The notes: a model not told the origin generated them from the sequence alone. A DNA stretch of 64,000 nt from Welwitschia mirabilis (GCA_051453625.1 JBOZIK010000001.1:293675536-293739535); one strand, 5' to 3'. Numbered from the stretch's first letter, positions 25,021 through 38,070 are shown. Numbers and translations are program-made.

Positions 25021-28000
25021 TAAATAATTAAAATGTCATAGATTCATGTTCTAAATTTCTTCATAATTTTTTACTTCATAGATATATTTTGTATATGGAT
25101 AATAATAAGTAAACTTATTATAATACATACATTAATATAGATCTAGAAAAATTCTCAAATATTAGTAAGAAGTTTAACTCCTATTAGTGGCATTCTAACT
25201 CAATATTTAGCCATCATTTATATTTGAGTTGGTTCTACTATAGATTATAAACTATGAAAAACATAGCTAGATTTAATTTCACAGGTTTAGATATCGTCTT
25301 AATGTATCATAAAAAAGGAAATAAAGGATGCACAACATGGATGCATGCTTATAGATTACCCTTTCTTTTTTGAATCATCCTAAAATGATGCAACCTAATC
25401 CTTTGATACTAAGGACTTGAGATATTAAGTTGGAGTAAGCCTATATATGGTTATGATAGTATAGCAGATATTAAAGCCACTTTTACAAAATTTTCATAAA
25501 AATACAATGCAACATACCTTAATAATGAAATTCAAGTATGAATATGATAATTATTAGAATTATCTTAATTTAATTATCATTTGATTAATATACTATATAG
25601 ATTCATACACTTTTATTTATTGTAAAAACTAATTATAACTTCATTGGGTTTATTTTATTGCAAATAGTCATATATTTATTAGAATAACACACATAATTTT
25701 CATTTGACAAGTTAGAAGATAATCACATTCAAAAATATAATAATAGTAATCAAGCTAATCTAAATATATTATTTTTATTTTAAGGTAATAATAGTACTTT
25801 ATAAATGAATCATAATACTACCTTGACTTTTGTTTTAAAAAAGACATTTTATGCATAAATCCATGCCCTTTGTAAACCCCTCTTTCTCCAAGTGTAGCTA
25901 CTAAATTTGAACATGATAATATAATTAGCAAAGAGAAAAATAAAAACATAAGATGTAATGTTTATTAAAGCTTCATACAACTATAAGATAAATAAAGGGG
26001 ATAAAAATTAAAAGAAATAACTAAGTTAGTGGATAAGGTAAAAACCCTTTATGTATTAAAGTAAAAGATAGCAAATAAGAAAAGAAATACTACAGAGCTA
26101 AAATAACATGAAAGTACAATTCATTAAATAATTATCAATCTAACTTAAGCCTATTCTAAATTACAATTTCACTTAATATTCAAGAAGAAGATCCTTAATA
26201 AGAAAGGCATGAATTGTACTTGATCAAAGAACATTTAGAAAAATTTATATAAGATAGAATTATTTTCATTATTACCCATTTGAAATTCTTAAATTATTAA
26301 CATATTGTTATTTAAAAATTTTTAATTAATGATATTAAGTATAAAATTTCTCCTCTTTTTAAGAGACATGATAACTAAAATGTAATAATTTGTTGTTTAT
26401 ATAAGTAGAAATACATTATAAAATTTTTTTAAAGGTAGAATCATTGTATAATCTCTAGAAATTAAATTCATAAAGTTTATTTTTCTATAAATGTTTTTTC
26501 TATAATCACACTTCTAATGTAAAAGTTGTCTAAATTTTTAGATTTGTTATAATACCACACTATACTAAAAAGATTATAACTTTTAAAATACTTTGAATTT
26601 TTAAGTAACTAAGAACTCCTTGAAACATTTATTCAAATTTTAATCATATAAATTATTCATATATTATAAATACTAAGAATTACTTTTTTAAAATGAAACT
26701 AATTTTTTAGTTTTTTCTATTTTTACTTTCTAAGTTATTTTCATAGCATAATTTTTACAAATTTATTTAGTCTTAAAAATTATTATTTTTTAAATTTTAA
26801 ACTATTAATAAAATTATATACTTATAAAAACATTTTAATAAATTTTATTTAATATTTAATAAGTTATAATATTCTTAATTTATGTTACTATTTTGAAAAA
26901 CTTTGAACTTTAGTTATAATAAGAACATCAAAACTAATAAATAAATTAAGTAATTATACTTAATAAAAGTAAGATAAATACTTAGTGTAATTATTTTATG
27001 TAGTATAAAAACTAGATGCTTATTGATACAAACATATATTAAATAAAAAAAAGGTCAAGATTCAAGATTAATTTAAAGTAAACAAATTTAGTAAGCCTTA
27101 GGATTGACATGAAGGACTTCCTAATGTAAATGAAAGTGGGGACTAGATACTATACCTAATAATAGTATTTTAATACATATTTAATGAAAGATAAATATTA
27201 ATATTATTTAGTAATCCATAATGCACAATGATATGGGGATACAAGCATTAAAGTAAGCCCCATGATCACTTGGTTAGAATTTTTCATTATTAACCTCATC
27301 AACTAATGATGTAAAGAGGTCCTTGATTTTGAATTGAGCTTAATAGAAAGAATAATTTCAACAAAATGAATATTATAATAAGAATATGAAATGAAATGAT
27401 GTGATGTTCCATTATGCCACTAATTTTTTTAAGGAAAAAACACAACATACAAATAAAATAAGTAGAATGAAACCTACTTGGAAACATAATGATTAGAAAC
27501 TACTACCTGATAAAGATTTGATAAAGTATTAAGCATTGAGATTCTTTTCGATAAGTTCCAAACTGTAATATTAAAGCTCATCATTCAAAAAAAAAAAAAC
27601 AAGATAGAAGAATAATAATGAAATTTAATTACTTGTGCTTACATAAAAAATAAAATTTAATTTTCAAAAAAGGGTTCTACTTATAGGAAAATGATAGATC
27701 AAATACTCTTAATCGAACTAGTTAAATACTATACACATCATTTTCCCCATAAGGTAATATATCGTATTAAATTATATAATTTAAACCATATTCAATTGAA
27801 TAACATTAATCATTTATAAGTTGGTTGAGATTAAGTGATTAGTAACGTTGACATATAAATGATAAGAAGTACATACCTATCTAGGTTGAGTCATGTTATT
27901 GCTATAATTAGTAAGATTAATTACTTACATTATTTACCCATGTTAGGTTCTCCTTATTTCTTTAGAGGTTGATAACCATATTTAATCAATTTAAAACATG

Positions 28001-28962
28001 AGTTAAATAATATCTCATATGCATTAAAGGAATATATCTATTCCTATTGCATAAAACTAAAAACTGTTATCTATCACTACAAGACAATTTTTTCCAATTC
28101 CAATGCACAAAAAATAAATATTTTATAAACTAAGTACTTTTACAAATATTAAGAAGAATAAATTACATGATAGGGTAGATCCTACTTTTTCCTCCTTATT
28201 GGTTTATTAATAAGATTGTATGCACTTATTTATAAGGTCATTAATTTTAGGATGTATCACATATATCAATAAAAAGTACAAGAAAGCAAATATCATTAAA
28301 AAATATAGTACACTCATTTTTTTATCCACTTCTTTTACTAACTACATTAGCTATTTACTTTACCAAGTATTTGTACTTTTCTAACTTAAAGGAGATACAT
28401 AGATAAATAAGTAATACAATGATTTTACATGACATTTATGCAAATAATATTATGTTATACCTTTTTAAAATTTTTAATGTAATAATTGTGTAATGTACAA
28501 TGGATGCCTACATAAATGAAGTTATGTGATTATAACATTTGGATAATATTTTTTTTCATTAATTTATTTCCTCATGAAAATAAAATATTTCATAACATAA
28601 TTATTATTATTTCTCTATTTAATCAAAATTACTAGAATTATAAAGACTTACTAGAAAATTAAGGTAACTACTTAGAACAACATAAAAGTATCTAAAACTC
28701 AAAATTAATAATAATGTATTTCTTTGACATAAGAAAAATATAAGACATTATTGATTATAAAAACATAACATTGGTTTTCATAAAGCCTTTAATTAAAAAA
28801 GGGTTCTATGTTAAAAGTTAATATAAAAAAGTATGAGTAATTCAAAGTCTACAAAATGTGGTATATAATAGGATGTTAAATGTAACTGTTTGTAAAGATC
28901 ATTTTTATTTATCATTTTTTAATTAAGTCTTAGAAAGAATGTGAGGTTAACAATTTTATACG
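25021..28962. other. No recognised gene
   Basis: Very AT-rich, especially 26250-27000. If the gypsy pol at 28963 once had a gag and protease upstream they would lie here in plus orientation, but I could not find their motifs. A 62-codon hydrophobic minus frame at 27299-27487 is not convincing. Confidence 0.5.
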
Positions 28963-29300
28963 TTTTTACATGGATATAATGGATACAATCAAATATCTAT
29001 AGTCATAGAAAATCAAGTTTAAGCAACTTTCACACATTATTTAGGAACATCCAACCTTCACATATCATTTGGAAACATCTAGGTTAAATGTGCTATCTTT
29101 TGGATTATGCAATGCACTTATTACTTTTTATAGGTTACTTAATGGCCTATTTAATACATGATTTTAAACAATGAAGAATAGTGTTTATGTATGACTTTCT
29201 AACCATTTCAAATAATTTTGATGAATTATTAAGTATGTTAGAAAAACTTATTAAAATTATGGAAAAATAAAATATTAAAACTCAATTAGTCTAAGAGTTA
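28963..29300 (+). pseudogene. Gypsy reverse transcriptase remnant
   Basis: Begins FLHGYNGYNQISIVIENQV, then a stop, then ATFTHYLGT. Plant Tat/Athila RTs have FLDGYSGYNQI-xxxxEDQEKTTFxCPYGT here, so the match is strong although the first Asp of the D/YxDD triad reads His. Another frame carries FW-MQC/FGLCNA-like text near 29095-29110. The YxDD region (about 29160-29200) is not intact. The enzyme would copy the element's RNA into DNA. Confidence 0.75.
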
Positions 29301-29399
29301 ATTAATTAAGACAAAAGGCATTGTTTTAAAAATATAAGATATTTGTTAGAGGATTGAAATAAATGAATAAAATATTAAAGAAATTAGAAAAGTTGAATG

Positions 29400-29800
29400 A
29401 ACCCTTAAAATATAATAACTTAGTTCTTTCTTAGGATATTAAAGTATTATAGAAGATTCATTACTAACTTTAGTAAGATAGATAATCCTTTGAGTAATTT
29501 ATTAAAAGATAATGTAGAGTATAAATGGATACTTAAATGTCAAGAAGCTTTTTCAAATACTAAAAAATAAATTGACAGAAGCACTAATTTTATAAGGACC
29601 TAACTAAAATGAACTATTCTATATTATGATTTATTCTTTTAGTCTTTCAATTCATGTAGTCTTGGGATATGAAAAATGTTAATAAATCATATGTTATAGC
29701 CTATACAAGTAAAAATATAAATTCTATTAGGAAACTAGATAATGACTCAAAAAAAGGGAAAAAAACATTAGTTTTAATAATTGTGTAAATTTCATAGTAG
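29400..29800 (+). pseudogene. Gypsy RNase H region remnant
   Basis: At about 29480-29570 the frame reads DNPLSNLLKDNVEYKW, then CQEAFSNTKK. This matches the RT/RNase H connector of gypsy pol (xPLxxLLxKDxxFxW followed by CxEAFxxLKxxL). Downstream the RNase H core is not readable in one frame. Several stops. Confidence 0.7.
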
Positions 29801-30179
29801 TAAACACTTATTAAAACTAGAATTTCTAAAGATGATGAGCCCTTTAATGTTAGAGGAGAAATTGGTAAAGAATATATGCTAAGAATTTATGAAATTTCAT
29901 ATTTTGATAATCTAGTTACTTTCTTAGTTAGTAGCCAATTTCAACCTCATTTAATTTATTTGAAAATAAAACATTACTAAGAGAAGTAAATGGTTACATA
30001 CGACATAATAAGATGTTGTTCAAAATGTATATACATCATGTTATTAGAAGATGTGTATAAGAGAAATTCTAATTAAGTATTTTAAATAAAATAAAAATGA
30101 AGGAGGGATATCATAGATGTAAAAGAATGACAATAAAAATATTACATAGGGGTTAATACTAGAAAATTATACTTAAGGC

Positions 30180-30760
30180 TGCTAACCTTTATATGATGAA
30201 TTGTAATAAGTATTAAAGAGAGGATGCCTTCCATAGAAATTTAAAAATGGCATAGTAGTGGATCTGAGTCTTAGAGATTAAATATATTTGAAAAATATAT
30301 TTTATAAGACCTATTAATCCTAAGTCTTGTGAAAAAGAGTATATCGTAGTCTACTAAATTACCAAATCAAATTAATTGAGGCTAAAGTTATTACAAATTA
30401 CTCTTTACAAAGTGTTGTGAAATTACTTTTCAAAGATAGTATTTATAGATTTAGAGACCCAGAACTGTAATATATAATAAAGGAATACATTTGACTAGCA
30501 AATATTCATGAAGACTCTTACCACTTATAAAATTCTTCAGACACATTTTACTACCTAGTATTCATAATCAAATAACTAAGATGAAGTTACAAATGGAGAG
30601 TTAAATAGAATATTAACTAAAACTATAAGCTCTAAAAAAATACATTAGACTAATAAATAAACTAAGGAATTAGGGACTAATAGAATAACTTGGAAAAATA
30701 GTATTGGCTTAGACTTATTAAAGTTATCAATGAAAAGGAAACAACTTCATTAATTGAATT
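30180..30760 (+). pseudogene. Gypsy integrase remnant
   Basis: Recognisable pieces in order: a CNKY text at about 30202 in place of the last zinc-finger CxxCQ; FIRPINPKSCEKEYIVVY (about 30297-30350), matching the DFxGPxNPx-xxxxYIIV segment of Tat integrases where the first catalytic Asp sits (lost here); and VTNGELNRILTKTISS (about 30590-30640), matching the helix after the catalytic Glu (VExxNKxLKxILTKTI). Many stops, including TAG and TAA where Gln or Trp are expected. Confidence 0.7.
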
Positions 30761-31488
30761 CAAAATTATAAATTTATAGGTGAAGAAATAAGTAAATAGT
30801 AAGATCAACATGACATAAGAATAATGAGTGGAAAACATGAATTAATTAGATAAAAAATGGATTAAAGCATTAATGATAAAGGAATTAACTCAAAGATACA
30901 CAAAAAAACTTTTATGATAATAATACTAGAAAAATAAATTTTAAATTTGATAATTCTATTTTAATATTTAATTAAAAGTAGTAATAAATATTAGAAATAT
31001 GTATAAAAATAATTGTAATATTGTGTTATAATAAAAATATTAGTAAATGGAATCATTGAAGTATATGATCAAGAATATGAAGTTATCTATTAAGTCACTA
31101 GATAAAGAATTAAATCTTATCATAAAAGAGTATCTTTACTAGCAAAATTCAGAAATACATATAGGATAAAAAGATCACTTCCACTTTATATTGACTTTTA
31201 ATAAAACTATCAAAACCTAGTATAAAACATGTCAACCTTAATTAAAAAAAGTTTATTAAATTCATAAGATAATGTATTAATTAACTTTAAATTATTGTAG
31301 TTAAAAAGAGAAAGTTAAATGAGACTTTAATGAGAAAACATGTCTTACATCAGTACCTCCTATAGCAAAAGTTCTAAGTTTAATCTCTTTAGGAAGGAAA
31401 ACAAAAATTATTAAACATAGTATTCTTTTAGGGGCCTTTTAGAAATGTGATAAAGTAGCTATGATAACTTAATTAAGAAGTTAGCTAA
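30761..31488. other. No recognised gene
   Basis: AT-rich spacer between the gypsy integrase remnant and the SIRE-like 3' LTR. It could include the end of the same gypsy element, but no chromodomain, polypurine tract or LTR was seen. Confidence 0.4.
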
Positions 31489-32972
31489 TGAGGATCATTA
31501 AACTTATAGGGAAGGAATGAATGAGTTCTACCAAATTAAAAATTAAACCAATAATAGAATAAGAATGTATAATAAAAACATCTTACTAAATAATGTGATT
31601 TCCCAGTCAAGGTACATTGATACATAGAGGATAGCTTCTACCTACACCTCTAGATATTCTTGACCTGCAAGAAAAGATGGTTTTCTAGAACATCATCAAC
31701 CTTACAACAAATGAGAGTCTCCTCTTAAGAAATCACTCTCTACCCTCAAGGAAATTTGGTTTCTATAGGCACAGTGCAAAGCTTTATAATAGTAAAAGTA
31801 TCTTGTAATGCAACACTCTCTCCTTCATAAGGGAATAATGATTTTCTAGATCACCAATAATCTTACCTTAAATAAATTACTAAAAGCACTATCTTAAATG
31901 CACACCCCTACAAGGGTTACCTTACATAGTGTTTGATATTTAAGAATGAACTTACAATAATATTCAATAATAAGATAATCCATAAAGTAAAACCAAAAGT
32001 ATAATACAACAACAGGTTTAAAGATATTTCTTTCATGAAGATTTTAATTCCTTGATATTATTGTTATAGTTAGGAGTATAAATGAAGATAACAGTAATGT
32101 ATATCCAAGATGAAATGATGAAAGTAATGCAAGCTTTTTGTAACTAATGGCTTTGATTCTTCATAAGAAGTTTCTTATAGCCATGCATTCTTTATTATTA
32201 ATTTGATTTTTATATGTCAAGATTCAAAATTTAAGTATTTGTTGAAGTTTCAAAAGTTGTTCTTTATTTCATAATGTCAAGGATTTGTATAGTCAAGAAA
32301 GATCCAACTATTTAAGCTTAAAAGTTATTCTGTTAACTTTATGACTACCACACAATGGATAGCCATGTCTAAGAATTAGGCATGTAACTTTAGTTTTTAT
32401 TGACATGAACATTGGTCTAAGACATCTCTAGTTTTATAGATGTATATTAATAGTCAAACATTTTACTTTATAGACATCTTCAGTTAAATTTCCTATATTT
32501 TAATGATTTTTGCTTTGTTATATCCTTAGACCTCTATAATCATGAATTTATAATGTATAAGTTTACAATTTATTTAAAATGTAAGATATTAGTCAAAAAC
32601 CAAATTGATTCATTTACTTATTTTAGCTTAGTATAAACATCTTCAATCATGTAGATTCTTCATCTATGTTAGATTCAACTTTTATCTCATTTGTATTAAA
32701 TATGGTATTTGTCTTATAGCTTATAACTTGAATTCTAATACATCTGAGACATCTTCAATTTCTTAGATGTCTTTACTCAAGATATTTTCAATTTTTTAAA
32801 AATCTTCAAACGCTTGATTTTGTATTTTGTCAACTGATCCTTTTTGTGAGATGATTATTTAGAAATCCATCATAATCTAAGGCCTAGCAATGTTTATTGC
32901 TCTTGGTATTGACCTATCCACACACTGATACAAATTATTTAATAAGTGAAATCATCAAAACTAGATTTACCA
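31489..32972 (-). repeat. 3' LTR of SIRE-like copia element
   Basis: Aligns along its length with 56085-57542. Shared words include GAATGAGTTC, CAAATTAAAAATTAAAC, ATAGAGGATAGCTTCTACYT, ATAAGATAATC, GTAAAACCAAAAGTAT and AAAACTAGATTTACCA. On the element's own strand it starts TGGTAAATCTAG and ends in CA. It contains several AGACATCTTCAA/TAGATGTCT words. Divergence from the other LTR is roughly a quarter of positions by eye. Confidence 0.8.
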
Positions 32973-32975
32973 TTA

Positions 32976-32999
32976 TTCTCCCCCTTTTTGATGATGTCT
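32976..32999 (-). other. Polypurine tract of SIRE-like element
   Basis: On the minus strand GACATCATCAAAAAGGGGG followed by AGAATAA lies directly before the LTR start TGGTAAATC. This ATCATCAAAAAGGGGGAGA form is typical of SIRE/Maximus-type copia elements and primes plus-strand DNA synthesis. Confidence 0.8.
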
Positions 33000-33000
33000 A

Positions 33001-33228
33001 AAACCTAGCAAATCTCATTAGTGCATTCTCATCTAGTTAATATGAAATTAGACATTTATGCTCTAGAGAAATGCACATAATCCAAATGTGCAATGATATT
33101 AAAAAAATTATGATATAAACCACTTGAAATCAAATGAAAATACNNNNNNNNNNNNNNNNNNNNNNNNNNNNNNNNNNNNNNNNNNNNNNNNNNNNNNNNN
33201 NNNNNNNNNNNNNNNNTATATATATATA

Positions 33229-33259
<31 letters not shown>

Positions 33260-33835
33260 ATACATATACCAATTAAAAAATGGATTAAGATGTGTTAGAG
33301 ATCCATTTGAGCAATTAGCTAAAGACATAAAAAATAATTAATAAATCATGATGTTTGCCATTCAAATATGCATGGAAAAGATGAAGCATAGAAATCTTTG
33401 GCAATTTCTTAGATGAAATGTACTAATAGTAAAGTGTCATATATTAGAGCATTAAATTAAATTATATACTAATAATACATAATAAAGAATGTACTAATGC
33501 AAATGATTTTTAATAAGAATTAAAGCATAACAAAATTAAGAGTGTACCAATAAAAGAAAAATATTAAAAAGAAAAAGTGTTCTAATCATAAAAACATGTT
33601 CTAGCAAGTAGTAATGATAGAAAAATATCATGTAATAATAATATGTGCTAAAGAAATAAGATGGATCATTAATAATAATGATGATACTTATGGATTAAAT
33701 TCAATATCTCATGATTAAGAACTATGAGTCTAACAAACTATCCTCTAACTAAGAGCTGTAGTTCCCAACTAAAAGTCATTGATTTGCTAATGACTTATTA
33801 ATACTTCTTCCCTCTTTTAAATATCATAAATGACA
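33001..33835 (-). other. Non-coding 3' spacer of SIRE-like element, with gap and TA repeat
   Basis: Lies between the putative end of the envelope-like remnant and the polypurine tract. Contains a 73-N gap (33144-33216) followed by an interrupted (TA)n/(CATA)n run (33217-33270). No open frame without N exceeds 60 codons. Confidence 0.5.
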
Positions 33836-34810
33836 TTAATCACTAGGAGTTAAATCACTTATGTAATATATGCCTTGGTCTTGTTCATTGCTATTGTCTC
33901 TGTCATTAATGGTGGAGGTTGGATGGATGTAGTATGATGAGGAAGTGGAAGGTGGAGTGTGCCTTTTCCTAAAGGAACAATAAGACATCTCACAAAAGCC
34001 CTCAAAGGCCTTTCTTCTGATACATTCATATATTTGAGGAGTGATAGATGTTCCAAATAAATTAGCAGTGGTCATTTTTATAAAGGTAAAGGTAACTATA
34101 TGGAGAAAAGTGATTTCAGCTAAATTAATTTAACATAAGATGGCTATGGTAATGGTGGAAATAATGGAAGAGGTAAAGGTACATAGGATGATGATGATTA
34201 GACTATAGAATTAGGTGAAGATTACTCAATGAGATAGCAAAATGAAATCTTATGACATAAATGATGAAAGATAAGAGGTGATGCATCCAAGTTCTTAGAC
34301 TCTATCTCTTGCTATGTCTACCTTTATTGTGAAGAACCTAAATCCTAGTGCTTCTCTTGCACTTGTTCCTCTATAGGATTCTAGTTCTTCCCTTGAATCT
34401 ATACCTTATCTCTAGAAGATACCTCTGAGGATTCGCTATTTGTTATCCTATCTGAGTCATATATTATACTAAATGAAGTTAAAGGTCTTACTATCTCTTT
34501 TTATTCTAAGTCCTCCTCTAAGTCTGACCATGTGAAAGTTCTCATGGATTCCCAACTCTCTACTAGTGTTTCATCCTCCCTTGCTATAGATCTATGTTTC
34601 TTAAGCCTTAAATTTATTTTTTTTTTAAAATTTTATCCACCATTTTAACAATGGCCTTTAACTCAATTTTCATTGAAGAAGAGCTATGAATAGTAGTATA
34701 AAATGAATTTTGTTATTGTGGTGTACTTCAATTTATGCCCTATCCTAGTGAAACTAGTACTCTGCATTTTTTACAAAATCCTACCAATGATTTCTTATAA
34801 TGAATGAGAT
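33836..34810 (-). pseudogene. Possible 3' part of envelope-like ORF of SIRE-like element
   Basis: The segment between the chromovirus insertion and the 3' spacer has two overlapping open frames near its end (34075-33836, 79 codons; 34056-33859, 65 codons). The 79-codon frame has a Ser/Thr/Pro-rich stretch (HTPPSTSSSYYIHPTSTIND) and an acidic tail. Upstream, frames rich in Ser and acidic residues (SWESMRTFTWSDLEEDLE) occur about 34560-34500. By position, downstream of where pol should be and upstream of the polypurine tract, this is where SIRE-type elements carry an envelope-like ORF. Sequence similarity alone does not prove it. Confidence 0.3.
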
Positions 34811-35224
34811 TGTAATATTCCAAATTCATCAATTGTGTAATTAAGTACATGAAGTGCTAATTAAGGGTAGTTAACAAATATGTAAATGGATGTGAATCAA
34901 ATATAAAAAGATGTATCTCTTCTTTATGTAGTATAAGATTATGGTATTAGGTGGGATGGATAGACTAGGTGAATATAGCTGACAACAACCTTGGCTAATC
35001 CCCAAGGGTCCAAGATGGAAAACTAAGGTCATATTCCATGTTTTTACCTATAACCACTAGTATAAGGCTATTTTCCAATTATGAGAAATGTAGTCTATTA
35101 CTATCAATAATAACAACCTTATTCTCTTTAAATTATTCCTTGTTTTTCCTATGGATTCTTGCATATTATCTTAAATATCCCTTTTTTTCAAAGTAATCCA
35201 AAATTAGTAAAATGAGATATTACA
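34811..35224 (+). repeat. 5' LTR of chromovirus
   Basis: Starts TGTAATATTCCAAATTCATC and ends GAGATATTACA. Shares long blocks with 44145-44560, including CCATGTTTTTACCTATAACC, TCTATTACTATCAATAATA and TTATTCTCTTTAAATTATTCC. A PBS follows two bases after its end. Confidence 0.9.
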
Positions 35225-35226
35225 TT

Positions 35227-35237
35227 TGGTATCAGAG
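35227..35237 (+). other. Primer binding site, tRNA-Met type
   Basis: TGGTATCAGAG immediately after the 5' LTR is complementary to the 3' end of plant initiator tRNA-Met, the primer used by most plant LTR elements. Confidence 0.9.
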
Positions 35238-35552
35238 AAAACAACAAGTAGTAAAATGCTACTTAAGGAAAATAAGGAAAGAACTTAGTTTATAAAGAAA
35301 ACAGCTAAAGGATAAATAGTACATTAAAAATAGAAAAATGATGATTAAAGAAATAACGCACTAATGAAAACAAGGTGTGTGACACCTTAACAAGCAAAAC
35401 CAAAAATTACTATTAAGTAGGAAGGAGATCCTCCATAGAGAAGGTAATAGGGTTTTAATCCTCTTAGCCTATGATAAAAGGCTTCATGCCACCTAGAATA
35501 ACTTCCATTCTAGTACGTTGTATGGGAACTCTCATAATGCTATTATCAATTA

Positions 35553-36117
35553 NNNNNNNNNNNNNNNNNNNNNNNNNNNNNNNNNNNNNNNNNNNNNNNN
35601 NNNNNNNNNNNNNNNNNNNNNNNNNNNNNNNNNNNNNNNNNNNNNNNNNNNNNNNNNNNNNNNNNNNNNNNNNNNNNNNNNNNNNNNNNNNNNNNNNNNN
35701 NNNNNNNNNNNNNNNNNNNNNNNNNNNNNNNNNNNNNNNNNNNNNNNNNNNNNNNNNNNNNNNNNNNNNNNNNNNNNNNNNNNNNNNNNNNNNNNNNNNN
35801 NNNNNNNNNNNNNNNNNNNNNNNNNNNNNNNNNNNNNNNNNNNNNNNNNNNNNNNNNNNNNNNNNNNNNNNNNNNNNNNNNNNNNNNNNNNNNNNNNNNN
35901 NNNNNNNNNNNNNNNNNNNNNNNNNNNNNNNNNNNNNNNNNNNNNNNNNNNNNNNNNNNNNNNNNNNNNNNNNNNNNNNNNNNNNNNNNNNNNNNNNNNN
36001 NNNNNNNNNNNNNNNNNNNNNNNNNNNNNNNNNNNNNNNNNNNNNNNNNNNNNNNNNNNNNNNNNNNNNNNNNNNNNNNNNNNNNNNNNNNNNNNNNNNN
36101 NNNNNNNNNNNNNNNNN
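35553..36117. other. Assembly gap (565 N)
   Basis: Unknown sequence inside the insert of the chromovirus. Four long open frames that cross it consist almost entirely of N and are not genes. Confidence 0.99.
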
Positions 36118-36511
36118 CTTCCCATAATGATATAGTACATTAATGTCATCAATGGTAATGGTAAATGATATGCACAAGCTTGAATTATTCTCTTGCTCTT
36201 TATTAGTTGAGAAGATAATGTAGCCTTACTTACTTCTCTCATAGACATACGAGAAGCATCTACTCATGATTTATTCTCTCATGAACTTCTACTCCTTGAT
36301 CCCATGATGAGCTATGTAGTAAAAGGAGTCCATCATATCAATCATGTTGTATAAGTATCAAAGTAGGGTAGGCCATTCATGCTATAAAGAATAATAAGGA
36401 GTGAAATAAGAAAAATGGATATACTCAAGATCTCATAGTACATCTGCTATCTTGAATTGATGATGGTTGTATATGTCATCTATGTGAGATAGATGTATAA
36501 CCTATGTATGA

Positions 36512-37085
36512 AAGAGGCTATAAAGGGACTAGTATTTCCCCAACTGATCCATCAACTCCTTAATCTTAGGATACAAGATCACCACCACTAATAAGAGCTG
36601 ATCAGTATGGTAAGATAATTAGCCCTATTCATTTACAATGGATTGTGGACCTATAGGCAGATAGTGATAAGAATCTAGAAAAGGATGATTCACTAGAGCT
36701 TTGTCACATTTCCAATGGGAAGAGTCATAAGATCCTAAGGCCTTATTNNNNNNNNNNNNNNNNNNNNNNNNNNNNNNNNNNNNNNNNNNNNNNNNNNNNN
36801 NNNNNNNNNNNNNNNNNNNNNNNNNNNNNNNNNNNNNNNNNNNNNNNAGAGGATATAAAGGGACTGGTATTTCCCCAACTGATCCATCAACTCCTTAACC
36901 TTAGGATACAAGATCACCACCACTAATAAGAGCTGATAAGTATGGTAAGATAATTATCCCTATTCATTTACAATGGATTGTGGACCTATAGGCAGATAGT
37001 GATAAGACTCTAGAAAAGGATGATTCACTAGAGCTTTGTCACATTTCCAATGGGAAGAGTCACAAGATCCTAAGGCCTTGTTCAT
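36512..37085. other. Gap of 100 N with about 235-bp near-identical flanks
   Basis: The sequence 36512-36747 recurs at 36848-37085 with about eight differences, on either side of exactly 100 N (36748-36847). The simplest reading is two overlapping contig ends, perhaps two haplotypes, left unmerged. It should not be annotated as a biological duplication without read support. Confidence 0.8.
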
Positions 37086-38058
37086 GTGCAAACATAAAAT
37101 AACAAAATCTAGAGTTATCAGAAATATACTTAACATCAAGAATCCTTAGCGAGAACCCATACCTCAGATGGAATAGAAAATGTACCCTAAGATGTTTCTT
37201 TAGGGTTATAACTCTTAGTATCTTTACCTTTCATAGAAAAAGAAGAATGAGAATGTAATAAAAACTGAGTAGGGATTTTACAAGGAGATAAAACAAACAT
37301 GAAATCTATAGTAATAGATCTAAATGACTATAGATCTCCTAGAATCATGGAAGTAAAATATGAACCTAACAAGATGTACCCTAAAAAACACTTTTTTCTA
37401 TCACCATTCCTCTTCAATCAAGTATATTAGGAAAGAGTATAAGAATAGATAATCGAAGTACAATCTAAAGAAATTATACTAATTAAAAAGGGGAATAAGT
37501 AAATTATGTAAGTAGGAATCTAACTCATTCAATCATGAAGGAAGGACCTACTAGTAATTAGTTTTCCATAAGCAGTAAAATACGGGATGGTAAAACTAAC
37601 AGTGGAGATTCCATGGTAGTGAGTATCTACCTCTTGCATGCTTACAAAATCATCTAAGCGATTCGCCATAAAGTAATGGAATTCCTCATCAAAACAAGAA
37701 ACTTTAAAAGAAACGTGATCACCTTTACTGATCTTAAAGACCAACCTAATGCTCTCTTCTAAAATCTAAATTAAATCATAATAAGAAAGGGTAATGGTAG
37801 CAGTAAGTAGATTGAAACAAGAATATAACGAATAAAGAATGAAAAAATAGTAAGATGATAAAGACAAAAGAATGGCAAGTCATAGAGATATAAAAGATTA
37901 AAGAAGAAGATCTAGGAGAATCCTTGCTCTAAATATCATTATTGAGTTTCTAATTCTACAAACCTAACATTGATAGAATTCTAGGAAACGATAACAAATT
38001 CTGAAAGCCATACCTTGACTAAAGGAAGAAGTACATCCATGAAAATTAGAGGAGAACT

Positions 38059-38070
38059 TATATTTATAGG
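38059..38070 (-). promoter_or_regulatory. TATA-like box for the minus-strand remnant
   Basis: The minus strand reads CCTATAAATATA, a good plant TATA sequence, about 315 bp upstream of the 71-codon frame ending at 37744. The intervening sequence is AT- and pyrimidine-rich like a plant 5' leader. In such AT-rich DNA this can occur by chance. Confidence 0.35.

Larger units (their letters stand above)
28963..30760 (+). mobile_element. Ty3/gypsy (Tat/Athila-type) pol remnant
   Basis: RT, RNase H and integrase remnants appear in the canonical gypsy order on the plus strand, each with multiple stops and frame changes. RT before integrase with RNase H between identifies Ty3/gypsy and excludes copia. 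No LTR, PBS or polypurine tract was found, so only a fragment is supported. It lies just left of the SIRE-like element's 3' LTR and may be what that element inserted next to. Confidence 0.75.
35464..37744 (-). pseudogene. Unidentified minus-strand remnant, possibly plant mobile domain (PMD)-like
   Basis: Inside the 4.2-kb insert between PBS and gag, minus-strand peptides include an open 71-codon frame (37744-37529; SKGDHVSFKVSCFDEEFHYF), VKELMDQLGKYQSLY (about 36565-36520 and again in a duplicated copy near 36900), and NNSSLCISFTITIDDINVLY at 36190-36130, just before a 565-N gap. The last resembles the PMD signature in which NTFxFPxGE is followed by xTITLEDVxVLxG. The gap hides what would decide it. 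I do not recognise the 71-codon frame. A TATA-like box for this strand lies at 38059-38070. It could be a captured gene or another transposon's gene. Confidence 0.3.

Noticed and set aside
35464-36248. Open frames of about 205-237 codons on both strands
   Set aside because: Composed of N from the gap at 35553-36117. Only the few codons beside the gap carry information, used for the tentative PMD note.
36512-37085. Biological tandem duplication of 235 bp
   Set aside because: Exactly 100 N separate the copies, the same pattern as three other gaps where duplication is demonstrably artefactual.
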